Below are positions 38,196 to 46,917 of a stretch of DNA of 64,000 nt, piece by piece. How positions within the stretch are numbered: position 1 is the first letter of the stretch; each line of letters starts with the position of its first letter. The translations under genes were made by a program, and so were the position numbers. The notes under the pieces were generated by a model. That model did not search any database and was not told the DNA's origin. It was given only the letters and a program-made list of their open reading frames with translations. This DNA comes from Bacillus sp. SKDU12 (GTDB lineage Bacteria; Bacillota; Bacilli; Bacillales; Bacillaceae). The stretch spans positions 186,001 through 250,000 of the forward strand of contig NZ_MSRC01000017.1 in NCBI RefSeq assembly GCF_010093085.1, in the 5' to 3' direction.

Positions 38196-38220
38196 GTTTA
38201 AAAGCAGCCTGAGCGGGAAT
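38196..38220 (+). promoter_or_regulatory. Sigma-B promoter of ywmE
   Basis: GTTTAA (38196-38201), 13 bases, GGGAAT (38215-38220): a close match to the general-stress consensus GTTTAA / GGGTAT. YwmE is a known general stress protein. Confidence 0.8.
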
Positions 38221-38246
38221 GATACCCTTTAAAAGGGGTTGAACAT

Positions 38247-38411
38247 ATGAAATTATTAGGAGTGCTTTTTCTTATTGCCGCCGTGGCGTTCGTATTGCTC
38301 GGTGTTTTTCTGAAACTGGCAGCCTTCTTTTTTGTCAGCATTCTCACATTAGTTGCAGCTATTGTGCTGTTTGTGGTCTTGAAAAAGAATCAGCAGCACA
38401 ATCAAACATAG
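38247..38411 (+). CDS. ywmE: Small general-stress membrane protein YwmE
   Basis: A 54-residue product starting MKLLGVLFLIAAVAFVLLGVFLKLA, almost wholly hydrophobic (two helices, about 1-22 and 25-45) with a polar tail KKNQQHNQT. AAAAGGGG precedes the ATG by nine bases. The sigma-B promoter directly upstream and the position after ywmD agree with B. subtilis ywmE. Function unknown. Its stop codon touches the first of three hairpins. Confidence 0.85.
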   Translation: MKLLGVLFLIAAVAFVLLGVFLKLAAFFFVSILTLVAAIVLFVVLKKNQQHNQT

Positions 38412-38432
38412 AGCCCTCTATACAGAGGGCTC
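38411..38432 (+). terminator. Hairpin 1 after ywmE
   Basis: GAGCCCTCT (38411-38419) and AGAGGGCTC (38424-38432) pair perfectly around ATAC. No T run follows, so termination would be weak. Confidence 0.65.
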
Positions 38433-38435
38433 TCA

Positions 38436-38485
38436 GCGTATCAAGGAACGGCGGCTAAATGTTTAGGCGCCGTTCCTTGATACGC
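38436..38485. repeat. Long inverted repeat between ywmE and fdhD
   Basis: An 18-bp perfect stem (38436-38453 with 38468-38485), continued after one G-G mismatch by five more pairs (38455-38459 with 38462-38466). In total 23 of 24 pairs around a two-base turn. Not a typical terminator: no T run on either side. Confidence 0.8.
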
Positions 38486-38504
38486 TGTTATCACATCCTG
38501 TGAA

Positions 38505-38524
38505 AGCCCTTTATATAAAGGGCT
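38505..38524 (+). terminator. Hairpin 3 before fdhD
   Basis: A 20-base palindrome made of AGCCCTTTAT and ATAAAGGGCT, followed by ATTTGTAT. A weak T run. Confidence 0.6.
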
Positions 38525-38605
38525 ATTTGTATGTATCATAATTCGACAAAATCCGTGGATTATGAAAAAATATAATGGCAGGAACATTGTGGAGGGGAAG
38601 AGAAG

Positions 38606-39394
38606 TTGAACGATAAAGTAACTGCGGTTAGGGATGTATGGCGCTATGAACAAGGGGAAATCAGCAAAGTAGAAGACCAAATGGTGACAGAATACCCTTT
38701 GACAGTGATACTGAACGGAAGTGAATTTGTGACGCTTGTTTGTACGCCGGAGCATATCAAAGAGCTTGTCATCGGATTTCTAGCATCTGAGGGTGTAATT
38801 CGATTTCAAAAAGAGATTAAAAGGTTTACAATAGATGAAAGTCTCGGGTTTGTTTATGTCGATCTCGTTCATCCGGAGACATTAGATCAAAAGGATTATA
38901 CGAAACGGGTGATCGGCTCATGCTGCGGAAAGGGCCGCCATTTTTATTTTCAGCAGGATGTCAAAACCGCTAAAACGGCTGTCAGCCAAATCAAGGTATC
39001 ACCTGAAGCATGTCTAGCGCTTATGAAAGACATGCAGCAAGGGAGCGGAACATTTCAAGATACGGGAGGCGTCCACAATGCGGCGCTTTGCGACACAGAA
39101 AAGCTGCTGTTGATGCGCACAGATATCGGCAGGCACAACGCGCTTGATAAATTATACGGCCACTGTCTTCTGAACGGGATGTCCGTCCGTGACAAACTGA
39201 TTGTATTTAGCGGCAGAATCTCATCAGAAGTTCTGTTGAAAGCGGCAAAAATCGGCGTGTCGATCGTCATTTCCAAATCGGCGCCGACAGAGCTTGCGAT
39301 TCAAATGGCGGAGGAATTAAATATCACAGCGATCGGATTTGTCAGAAACGAATCATTTAATGTATATACACATCCCGAGAGAATCAGGGGATAG
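38606..39394 (+). CDS. fdhD: Formate dehydrogenase accessory sulfurtransferase FdhD
   Basis: Carries sulfur from a cysteine desulfurase to the molybdenum cofactor of formate dehydrogenase. 262 residues with conserved EYPLTVILNGSEFVTLVCTPEHIKELVIGFLASEG, the Cys pair in IGSCCGKGRHF (near 107), and ALCDTEKLLLMRTDIGRHNALDKLYGH. TTG start 38606 follows GGAGGGG. moaA begins 15 bases after the stop, joining two molybdenum-cofactor functions in one transcript. No formate dehydrogenase gene is in the window. Confidence 0.95.
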   Translation: MNDKVTAVRDVWRYEQGEISKVEDQMVTEYPLTVILNGSEFVTLVCTPEHIKELVIGFLASEGVIRFQKEIKRFTIDESLGFVYVDLVHPETLDQKDYTKRVIGSCCGKGRHFYFQQDVKTAKTAVSQIKVSPEACLALMKDMQQGSGTFQDTGGVHNAALCDTEKLLLMRTDIGRHNALDKLYGHCLLNGMSVRDKLIVFSGRISSEVLLKAAKIGVSIVISKSAPTELAIQMAEELNITAIGFVRNESFNVYTHPERIRG

Positions 39395-39409
39395 GAAGGG
39401 GCTGTAGCT

Positions 39410-40435
39410 ATGGTTACAGAATCGCATCAGATGCTGGATAAGAGGAACAGACCGCTGAGAGACCTTCGTATTTCTGTTACAGACCGCTGCAACTTCCGAT
39501 GCACGTACTGTATGCCTGCGGAATTATTCGGCCCGGATTATCCTTTCTTAAAGAAAGAGGAGCTGCTTTCGTTTGAGGAGATGGAGCGGCTTGCGACACT
39601 GTTTGTCACAAAATTCGGCGTTGAAAAAATCCGTTTAACAGGCGGAGAGCCTCTCATGAGAAAGGATATGCCGGAATTAATCAAAAAACTCGCCCGCATT
39701 CCGGGTGTACGTGATATTGCAATGACAACAAACGGATCATTGCTGCCTGTTTATGCGAAAAGGCTCAAGGTAGCCGGTCTGAAAAGGGTCACGATCAGCC
39801 TCGATTCCTTAGAGGACGAGCGTTTTAAAAAGATAAACGGACGCGGAGTTTCGGTCAGCAAGGTGCTGGAAGGCATTGAAGCGGCGAAGCAAGCGGGGCT
39901 CGGTGTGAAGATCAACATGGTCGTCCAAAAGGGCGTCAATGAAAAAGATATACTGCCTATGGCCCGTTATTTTAAGGAAAAAGGGCATATTCTGAGATTC
40001 ATTGAATTTATGGACGTAGGAAACACCAATCAATGGGAAAAGAAAGATGTCATGACTAAGGCGGAAATCATTGAATTGATCAATGAACACATGCCGGTTG
40101 AACAGATAGCGCCGAATTATAAAGGTGAAGTCGCTTTCAGATTCCGCTACTTAGACGGATCTGGAGAAATCGGGGTCATATCGTCTGTATCCGATGCGTT
40201 CTGCGGATCGTGCAACAGGGCCCGCTTATCTGCGAGAGGGGAGCTGTTTACCTGCTTATTCGCCTCAAGCGGATATGACCTCAGAGGACCGGTTCGGCAA
40301 GAATTAAGCGATGACGAATTATCAGAAATGATCGGCACCGTATGGAAAAACCGGATTGATCAGTATTCAGTCGACCGTACGCTGTCAAAAGCATCGGACA
40401 AAAAGAAAGTGGAAATGTCTTATATCGGCGGTTAA
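39410..40435 (+). CDS. moaA: GTP 3',8-cyclase MoaA
   Basis: Radical-SAM enzyme for the first step of molybdopterin synthesis. 341 residues with the SAM cluster ligands C27, C31 and C34 in [10 protein letters not shown], the LTGGEPLMR motif, the second iron-sulfur cluster in [21 protein letters not shown] (near 262-282) and the C-terminal double glycine SYIGG. ATG 39410 follows AGGAAGGGG. Known as narA in early B. subtilis work because of its nitrate reductase phenotype. Confidence 0.97.
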   Translation: MVTESHQMLDKRNRPLRDLRISVTDRCNFRCTYCMPAELFGPDYPFLKKEELLSFEEMERLATLFVTKFGVEKIRLTGGEPLMRKDMPELIKKLARIPGVRDIAMTTNGSLLPVYAKRLKVAGLKRVTISLDSLEDERFKKINGRGVSVSKVLEGIEAAKQAGLGVKINMVVQKGVNEKDILPMARYFKEKGHILRFIEFMDVGNTNQWEKKDVMTKAEIIELINEHMPVEQIAPNYKGEVAFRFRYLDGSGEIGVISSVSDAFCGSCNRARLSARGELFTCLFASSGYDLRGPVRQELSDDELSEMIGTVWKNRIDQYSVDRTLSKASDKKKVEMSYIGG

Positions 40436-40439
40436 ATGT

Positions 40440-40477
40440 AAAAAGCTTATCGGCACTTTCCGGTAAGCTTTTTTTAT
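40440..40477 (+). terminator. Terminator after moaA
   Basis: AAAAAGCTTATCGG and CCGGTAAGCTTTTTTT; one mismatch in the stem. Confidence 0.88.
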
Positions 40478-40528
40478 AAACATTAAAGTGCAAAAAATAC
40501 TTACAAAAACCGAAGTATATAAAGATAG

Positions 40529-41758
<1,230 letters not shown>

Positions 41759-41762
41759 AATA

Positions 41763-41790
41763 AAACCATCTGCTGGCAGATGGTTTTTTT
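41763..41790 (+). terminator. Terminator after rapB
   Basis: AAACCATCTG and CAGATGGTTT around CTGG, then TTTT. Confidence 0.9.
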
Positions 41791-41931
41791 ATATACAAAA
41801 AAAGGTGAGCATCGGAACGTTTATTTCCAGACAGAACAGGAAAAATCGATATATATGCTTTTGATCACATTCATATAGTCGGATTTAGATAGATGATGCA
41901 TGGTTCATTGATAGGCGTGAGGGGGAATTTG

Positions 41932-42411
41932 ATGTTTGGTTTCAATGATATGGTGAAGTTTTTATGGTCTTTCCTCATTGTTCTGCCGCTTGTACAGATC
42001 ATTCATGTTTCAGGGCACAGCTTCATGGCCCTTATTTTTGGCGGAAAAGGATCATTGGATATTGGGATGGGAAAAACGCTGTTCAAGATTGGGCCGATCC
42101 GGGTCAGAGCGATCTATTTCATAGATTCCTTTTGCAGGTTTGGTGATTTGAAAACTGACAATCGTTTATCGCGTGCACTCGTGTATGGGGGAGGCAGCTT
42201 GTTTAACCTTATCACAATTTTTGCGATCAATTTTCTGATTACACACAGTGTATTAACACCGAATATGTTTTTTTATCAGTTTGTCTACTTTTCTACGTAT
42301 TATGTGTTTTTCGCCTTGCTGCCGGTTCGATATTCAGAGAAAAAGTCATCAGACGGGCTTGCGATTTACAAGGTGCTTCGCTACGGAGAGCGCTATGAGA
42401 TCGATCATTAA
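41932..42411 (+). CDS. ywmF: Membrane protein YwmF, degenerate M50-like
   Basis: A 159-residue membrane protein with about four helices. Two parts recall site-2 (M50) metalloproteases: IHVSGHSFMALIFGG near residue 24, where HExxH would be, and SSDGLAIYKVLRYG near 142, like the second-metal-ligand DG motif. But the catalytic Glu is missing (HVSGH), so protease activity is unlikely. Position before csbD matches ywmF. I take ATG 41932 after TGAGGGGGA; earlier starts have no ribosome site. Confidence 0.75.
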   Translation: MFGFNDMVKFLWSFLIVLPLVQIIHVSGHSFMALIFGGKGSLDIGMGKTLFKIGPIRVRAIYFIDSFCRFGDLKTDNRLSRALVYGGGSLFNLITIFAINFLITHSVLTPNMFFYQFVYFSTYYVFFALLPVRYSEKKSSDGLAIYKVLRYGERYEIDH

Positions 42412-42420
42412 CCTTCAAAT

Positions 42421-42445
42421 GTTTACTGTCTCTTGAATCGGGAAC
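42421..42445 (+). promoter_or_regulatory. Sigma-B promoter of csbD
   Basis: GTTTAC (42421-42426), 13 bases, GGGAAC (42440-42445). csbD is a classical sigma-B gene. Confidence 0.85.
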
Positions 42446-42483
42446 ATAACAAGTACACACATAAATGAAGGGAGAGAATAAAC

Positions 42484-42672
42484 ATGAGTAACGATAGTGT
42501 AAAAGATAAAATGAAAGGCGGCTTCAATAAAGCCAAAGGAGAAGCAAAGGATAAAGTCGGGGACATGACCAATAAAGCGGACATGCAGGCTGAAGGCAAA
42601 AAAGATAAGGCGAAAGGCGAGATCCAAAAGGATGTCGGCAAAGCAAAGGATACATTCACAAATAAAGATTAA
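42484..42672 (+). CDS. csbD: General stress protein CsbD
   Basis: A 62-residue, very hydrophilic protein rich in Lys, Asp and Gly with repeated KGxxxKAKGEAKDKVGD-type segments, the CsbD family signature. Likely flexible and involved in stress protection; no precise function is established. ATG 42484 follows AAGGGAGAG. Controlled by the sigma-B promoter upstream. Confidence 0.95.
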   Translation: MSNDSVKDKMKGGFNKAKGEAKDKVGDMTNKADMQAEGKKDKAKGEIQKDVGKAKDTFTNKD

Positions 42673-42681
42673 TCATACGGA

Positions 42682-42717
42682 AAAGGCAGGAAACGATATG
42701 TTTCTTGTCTTTTTTTG
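42682..42717 (+). terminator. Terminator after csbD
   Basis: AAGGCAGGAAAC and GTTTCTTGTCTT around GATAT with one wobble pair, then T5. Confidence 0.85.
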
Positions 42718-42731
42718 TGAAACTTTGTTGA

Positions 42732-42748
42732 TGTGAATAAATGTAACA
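42732..42748. promoter_or_regulatory. TnrA/GlnR box 1 upstream of ureABC
   Basis: TGTGA-N7-TAACA, an exact match to TGTNA-N7-TNACA. A -10-like TATAAA about 30 bases downstream (near 42776) fits activation by TnrA from -49. Confidence 0.85.
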
Positions 42749-42836
42749 AAAATAGAAATCGATTTAGTTAAACCATATAAATTTTTTCAATATTCTATTA
42801 TTTTATAATCCTTTTCTATATAATAATGACATAAGT

Positions 42837-42853
42837 TGTTAACTTTTGTAACA
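42837..42853. promoter_or_regulatory. TnrA/GlnR box 2 upstream of ureABC
   Basis: TGTTA-N7-TAACA, also exact; 105 bases downstream of box 1 (ten helical turns). Placed downstream of the presumed start, it is suited to repression by GlnR, matching the known ure P3 control in B. subtilis. Confidence 0.85.
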
Positions 42854-43099
42854 TCAATCGATATATTAGTCGAGCGCAGGCTGGAAAACGCATTATTATG
42901 TGCTGGCTACCTTTATGTAATCGGTAGGGGAACGGTTGTTGACTATGGGAAAGCTGATGAAGAAACAGCTCACCGCATTGAAAGTCATCTTACTGTATGA
43001 TTTTCACACCTGAAGAAAGGGAGGTGATGTCCCGCCTGCATGTTCTGCAAATTCACAGTAAGCGAATCTGCTTTATATGAAAAAAGAGGAGGACGACAG
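42854..43099 (+). promoter_or_regulatory. ureABC leader region
   Basis: About 245 bases with no gene, preceding ureA. TTGACT near 42940 could be part of another promoter, but no good -10 is seen. AGAGGAGG just before 43100 is the ribosome site. Confidence 0.4.
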
Positions 43100-43417
43100 A
43101 TGAAACTGACACCGGTTGAACAAGAGAAATTGCTCATTTTTGCAGCGGGGGAATTAGCCAAACAGCGAAAAGCACGGGGCGTTCTGCTGAACTATCCTGA
43201 GGCTGCTGCTTATATCACCTGTTTTATTATGGAAGGCGCACGTGATGGGAAGCGTGTATCGGAGTTAATGGAAGCCGGCCGACATGTGTTAACGGAAAAA
43301 GACGTGATGGAGGGTGTGCCTGAGATGCTGGACAGCATTCAAGTAGAGGCCACATTTCCTGATGGAGTGAAGCTTGTCACGATACATCAGCCCATTTCTG
43401 CGGAGGTGAAGTCATGA
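43100..43417 (+). CDS. ureA: Urease subunit gamma
   Basis: Smallest structural subunit of urease (urea to ammonia and carbamate). 105 residues starting [39 protein letters not shown], with the conserved C-terminal [21 protein letters not shown] 43100 follows AGAGGAGG; a longer frame upstream is not supported. It overlaps ureB by four bases. Confidence 0.96.
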   Translation: MKLTPVEQEKLLIFAAGELAKQRKARGVLLNYPEAAAYITCFIMEGARDGKRVSELMEAGRHVLTEKDVMEGVPEMLDSIQVEATFPDGVKLVTIHQPISAEVKS

Positions 43418-43788
43418 AACCGGGAGCACTCCAAATCGCTGAGGGAACCATTACGATTAATGAAGGACGCGAGACACGGGAGGTAACAGTAAAAAACACT
43501 GGATCACGCTCAATTCAAGTCGGCTCGCATTTTCATTTTGCTGAAGCCAACGGGGCATTATCATTTGACCGGGAGCGGACGATCGGCATGCGTCTTGATG
43601 TTCCATCAGGCACGTCGGTCCGTTTTGAGCCGGACGAGCAGAAAACGGTTGTGCTCGTGGAAATCGGAGGACGTAAGACAATCAGAGGCCTGAACGGAAT
43701 GGCCGACACGTTTATCGATGAACGCGGCAAAGGAAAAACGTCAGCCAATTTACATCAAGCGGGCTGGATGGAGGGGGTGATCCGATGA
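43414..43788 (+). CDS. ureB: Urease subunit beta
   Basis: 124 residues with [44 protein letters not shown] and [26 protein letters not shown], the standard beta-subunit body. Start and stop overlap its neighbours (ATGA-type overlaps with ureA and ureC), indicating translational coupling within the trimer of subunits. Confidence 0.96.
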   Translation: MKPGALQIAEGTITINEGRETREVTVKNTGSRSIQVGSHFHFAEANGALSFDRERTIGMRLDVPSGTSVRFEPDEQKTVVLVEIGGRKTIRGLNGMADTFIDERGKGKTSANLHQAGWMEGVIR

Positions 43789-45494
43789 ACATGTCACGGG
43801 AGCAATATGCGGAGCTGTTTGGCCCGACGACGGGCGATAAAATCAGATTGGGCGATACAGATTTATGGATCGAAGTCGAAAAGGATTTTACTGTATATGG
43901 TGAAGAAATGATCTTCGGCGGCGGAAAAACGATCCGCGACGGCATGGGCCAAAACGGCAGAATCACAGCAAAAGACGGCGCTTTGGATTTGGTCATCACC
44001 AATGTCGTATTATTAGATTACACAGGTATTGTCAAAGCTGATATCGGTGTGAAAGACGGCCGGATTGTCGGCGTCGGAAAAAGCGGAAATCCTGATATCA
44101 TGGACGGAGTCACTCCGACTATGGTCATCGGCGCGGGCACAGAGGTGATTTCCGGTGAAGGCAAAATCGTAACAGCCGGAGGAGTGGATACGCACATTCA
44201 CTTTATTTGCCCTCAGCAGATGGAGGTTGCGCTTTCTTCAGGTGTGACGACACTTTTGGGTGGCGGAACAGGACCCGCTACAGGAAGCAAAGCGACAACA
44301 TGTACATCCGGCGCGTGGTATATGGCAAGGATGCTGGAAGCGGCCGAGGAGTTTCCGATCAATGTCGGCTTCTTAGGAAAAGGGAATGCATCTGATAAAG
44401 CGCCGCTGATTGAGCAGGTGGAAGCAGGCGCCATCGGCCTTAAGCTTCATGAAGACTGGGGTACGACGCCGCGCGCCATTAAAACGTGCATGGAAGTGGT
44501 GGATGAAGCTGATATTCAAGTTGCCATCCATACCGATACGCTTAACGAGGCGGGCTTTTTGGAAAACACGCTCGACGCGATCGGGGATCGGGTCATTCAT
44601 ACCTATCATATTGAAGGAGCAGGCGGCGGCCACGCCCCGGATATTATGAAGCTCGCCTCTTATGCGAACATTCTGCCGTCATCCACAACGCCAACCATTC
44701 CTTATACCGTCAATACGATGGAGGAGCATCTTGACATGATGATGGTCTGCCACCATTTAGATGCGAAGGTGCCCGAAGATGTGGCGTTCAGCCATTCCAG
44801 AATCAGGGCTGCGACCATTGCGGCAGAGGATATTCTCCATGATATCGGAGCGATCAGCATGACATCATCGGATTCCCAAGCGATGGGACGGGTCGGTGAA
44901 GTGATCATCCGCACCTGGCAGGTAGCAGACAAAATGAAAAAGCAGCGCGGCGCTCTAGCTGGAGAAAACGGGAACGACAATGTGCGCGCAAAACGCTATG
45001 TTGCCAAATACACAATTAATCCGGCGATTACGCACGGGCTCAGCCATGAAGTCGGTTCGGTGGAAAAAGGGAAGCTTGCTGATCTCGTTCTGTGGGACCC
45101 GGTATTTTTCGGTGTGAAACCGGAATTGGTTTTGAAGGGCGGAATGATTGCACGTGCGCAAATGGGGGATCCGAACGCGTCCATCCCGACCCCGGAACCG
45201 GTGTTTATGCGCCAGATGTATGCGTCTTACGGAAAAGCCAATCGCTCAACCTCCATTACATTTATGTCTCAGGCTGGCATTGAGCGGGGTGTAGCGGAAG
45301 AATTAGGTCTGGAAAAAAGAATCTCTCCGGTCAAACATATCAGAAAGCTGAGCAAGCTGGATATGAAATTGAACGCAGCTTTGCCGAAGATAGAGGTTGA
45401 TCCGAAAACCTATCAGGTCTTCGCTGACGGAGAGGAATTGTCTTGCCAGCCTGTCGATTACGTTCCGCTTGGACAAAGATATTTCTTATTTTGA
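43785..45494 (+). CDS. ureC: Urease subunit alpha, catalytic
   Basis: Nickel-binding catalytic subunit, 569 residues. Metal ligands His137 and His139 in [11 protein letters not shown], the carbamylated Lys220 in [12 protein letters not shown], the flap with [18 protein letters not shown] (near 322-338) and Asp in [12 protein letters not shown] are all present, so the active site is complete. No accessory genes (ureD, E, F, G) follow; B. subtilis is known to make active urease without them. A bidirectional terminator follows. Confidence 0.97.
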   Translation: MNMSREQYAELFGPTTGDKIRLGDTDLWIEVEKDFTVYGEEMIFGGGKTIRDGMGQNGRITAKDGALDLVITNVVLLDYTGIVKADIGVKDGRIVGVGKSGNPDIMDGVTPTMVIGAGTEVISGEGKIVTAGGVDTHIHFICPQQMEVALSSGVTTLLGGGTGPATGSKATTCTSGAWYMARMLEAAEEFPINVGFLGKGNASDKAPLIEQVEAGAIGLKLHEDWGTTPRAIKTCMEVVDEADIQVAIHTDTLNEAGFLENTLDAIGDRVIHTYHIEGAGGGHAPDIMKLASYANILPSSTTPTIPYTVNTMEEHLDMMMVCHHLDAKVPEDVAFSHSRIRAATIAAEDILHDIGAISMTSSDSQAMGRVGEVIIRTWQVADKMKKQRGALAGENGNDNVRAKRYVAKYTINPAITHGLSHEVGSVEKGKLADLVLWDPVFFGVKPELVLKGGMIARAQMGDPNASIPTPEPVFMRQMYASYGKANRSTSITFMSQAGIERGVAEELGLEKRISPVKHIRKLSKLDMKLNAALPKIEVDPKTYQVFADGEELSCQPVDYVPLGQRYFLF

Positions 45495-45554
45495 CAAGAC
45501 GCGTCCGGAGTGCGGCCGGCCTCATCGGCTTCAAAGTGATAGATGAAGCGAAGT

Positions 45555-45584
45555 AAAAAACCCGGAGCCAACTCCGGGTTTTTC
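45555..45584. terminator. Bidirectional terminator between ureC and ywnC
   Basis: AAAAAACCCGGAG and CTCCGGGTTTTT around CCAA. Confidence 0.92.
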
Positions 45585-45588
45585 CTGA

Positions 45589-45978
45589 TTAATAACTGTT
45601 GTACGTACTATAATCGTTGAAGATGCCGTCAGCAATCCCAAGCATTAAAAAGATGAAGAAGGCGATAATCGCAAGAACAGATATAGAAATGCTTACGATT
45701 AAATAGATTCCTTGCATCTTCACAAACTTCGCGTAATTCTCCAGCATTAAATCCTCAGACTGTCCGCTATTGTGTTCAGCCATTTGTCCGGCTTCTTTGG
45801 CTGACCGCATCAAAAAGATTCCAGCGATAATTTGCAGTACGCCCGGTATGGCACCGATTAGAAAAAAGAACGCGCCCGAAAGCGCGGTAATTGCGCCCAT
45901 CACAATAAATAAGATTCCCGTTGCTTTTCCCCATTTTGAAATGCTGATGAGGGTTTTGTTCACTGTTTCAGGATTCAT
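45589..45978 (-). CDS. ywnC: DUF5362-type membrane protein YwnC
   Basis: 129 residues with three to four hydrophobic segments; the core reads SKWGKATGILFIVMGAITALSGAFFFLIGAIPGVLQIIAGIFLMRSAKEAG, then a polar loop and MLENYAKFVKMQGIYLIVSISISVLAI. It shares this plan with the product of 51162-51680 in the same window. Function unknown. Convergent with ureC. AAGGAG ribosome site on the minus strand. Confidence 0.75.
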   Translation of the reverse strand: MNPETVNKTLISISKWGKATGILFIVMGAITALSGAFFFLIGAIPGVLQIIAGIFLMRSAKEAGQMAEHNSGQSEDLMLENYAKFVKMQGIYLIVSISISVLAIIAFFIFLMLGIADGIFNDYSTYNSY

Positions 45979-46068
45979 GTATACTTGCTCCTTTATAAAA
46001 AAATACTCACCTTTCTTTTATACACTATTTGTGAGAAGTTTTGTATAAAGAAAATCATATTTTAGGGA

Positions 46069-46099
46069 TTGACCCTGACGCTGCGTAATTGTTTACGAT
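46069..46099 (+). promoter_or_regulatory. mta promoter with 19-base spacer and MerR-type operator
   Basis: TTGACC (46069-46074) and TACGAT (46094-46099) are 19 bases apart, the long spacing typical of MerR-activated promoters, with a dyad around ACGCTGCGT in the spacer. Mta is known to activate its own gene. Confidence 0.65.
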
Positions 46100-46121
46100 A
46101 AAAGAAGAGGAGGTGTTATGA

Positions 46122-46895
46122 ATGAAATACCAAGTTAAGCATGTAGCGGAAATGGCGGGAGTCAGCATTCGGACGCTTCATCACTATGATAATATTCAGC
46201 TGCTGAATCCTTCAGCTCTTACTGACGCAGGGTATCGATTGTACAGTGATGCAGATCTGGAAAGACTGCAGCAGATTTTATTTTTTAAGGAAATTGGGTT
46301 TAGGCTGGATGAAGTGAAAGAGATGCTGGATCAGCCGAATTTTAACCGGAAAGCGGCACTTCTGTCGCAAAAGGATATGTTGATGAAGAAAAAACAAAGA
46401 ATGGAAGAGATGATACAGACGCTTGATAGGACGCTTCAGTCCATTGAGGGAGGAGAACTTATGAATAAGCGGGATTTATTTGCCGGATTAAGCATGAAAG
46501 ATATTGAAGAGTACCAGAAGGCATACGCGGATGAAGTCAGAAATCTGTATGGTAGGGAAATCGCAGAAGAAACAGAGAAAAGGACATCTGCATATTCATC
46601 AGACGATTGGCGTGCGATCATGGCTGAATTTGATTCGATTTACAGACGAATTGCGGCGCGAATGGAATACAGACCCGATGATACAGAGGTTCAGGCCGCT
46701 GTGGGGGCATTTCGCGATCATATTTGCCAATATCATTACGATTGCACGCTCGACATTTTCAGGGGGCTTGGGGAAGTGTATATCACTGATGAGCGATTTA
46801 CTGACTCAATCAATCAATATGGAGCAGGTCTGGCCGCTTTTTTGCGGGAGGCGATCATTATTTACTGTGACCATCAGAAAAACCCCCGGGCCTAA
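46122..46895 (+). CDS. mta: Multidrug transport activator Mta (MerR family)
   Basis: MerR-type transcription factor that activates efflux genes such as bmr and blt in B. subtilis. 257 residues: winged helix-turn-helix KYQVKHVAEMAGVSIRTLHHYDNIQLLNPSALTDAGYRLYSDADLERLQQILFFKEIGF (1-60), a long coiled coil (about 75-115) for dimerisation and a C-terminal TipAS-like ligand domain (about 120-257, with the LRE/AIIIYC end). The AGAGGAGGTG ribosome site fixes the start. It shares a terminator with clsA. Confidence 0.92.
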   Translation: MKYQVKHVAEMAGVSIRTLHHYDNIQLLNPSALTDAGYRLYSDADLERLQQILFFKEIGFRLDEVKEMLDQPNFNRKAALLSQKDMLMKKKQRMEEMIQTLDRTLQSIEGGELMNKRDLFAGLSMKDIEEYQKAYADEVRNLYGREIAEETEKRTSAYSSDDWRAIMAEFDSIYRRIAARMEYRPDDTEVQAAVGAFRDHICQYHYDCTLDIFRGLGEVYITDERFTDSINQYGAGLAAFLREAIIIYCDHQKNPRA

Positions 46896-46910
46896 AGGCC
46901 GGGGGTTTTG
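46878..46910. terminator. Bidirectional terminator between mta and clsA
   Basis: AAAACCCCCGG and CCGGGGGTTTT around a GCCTAAAGG loop; the left arm overlaps the mta stop. Confidence 0.92.
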
Positions 46911-46917
46911 GCGCATC

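Noticed and set aside
41759-41931. A phr peptide gene after rapB
   Set aside because: A terminator follows rapB directly and no short frame with a signal peptide is present.
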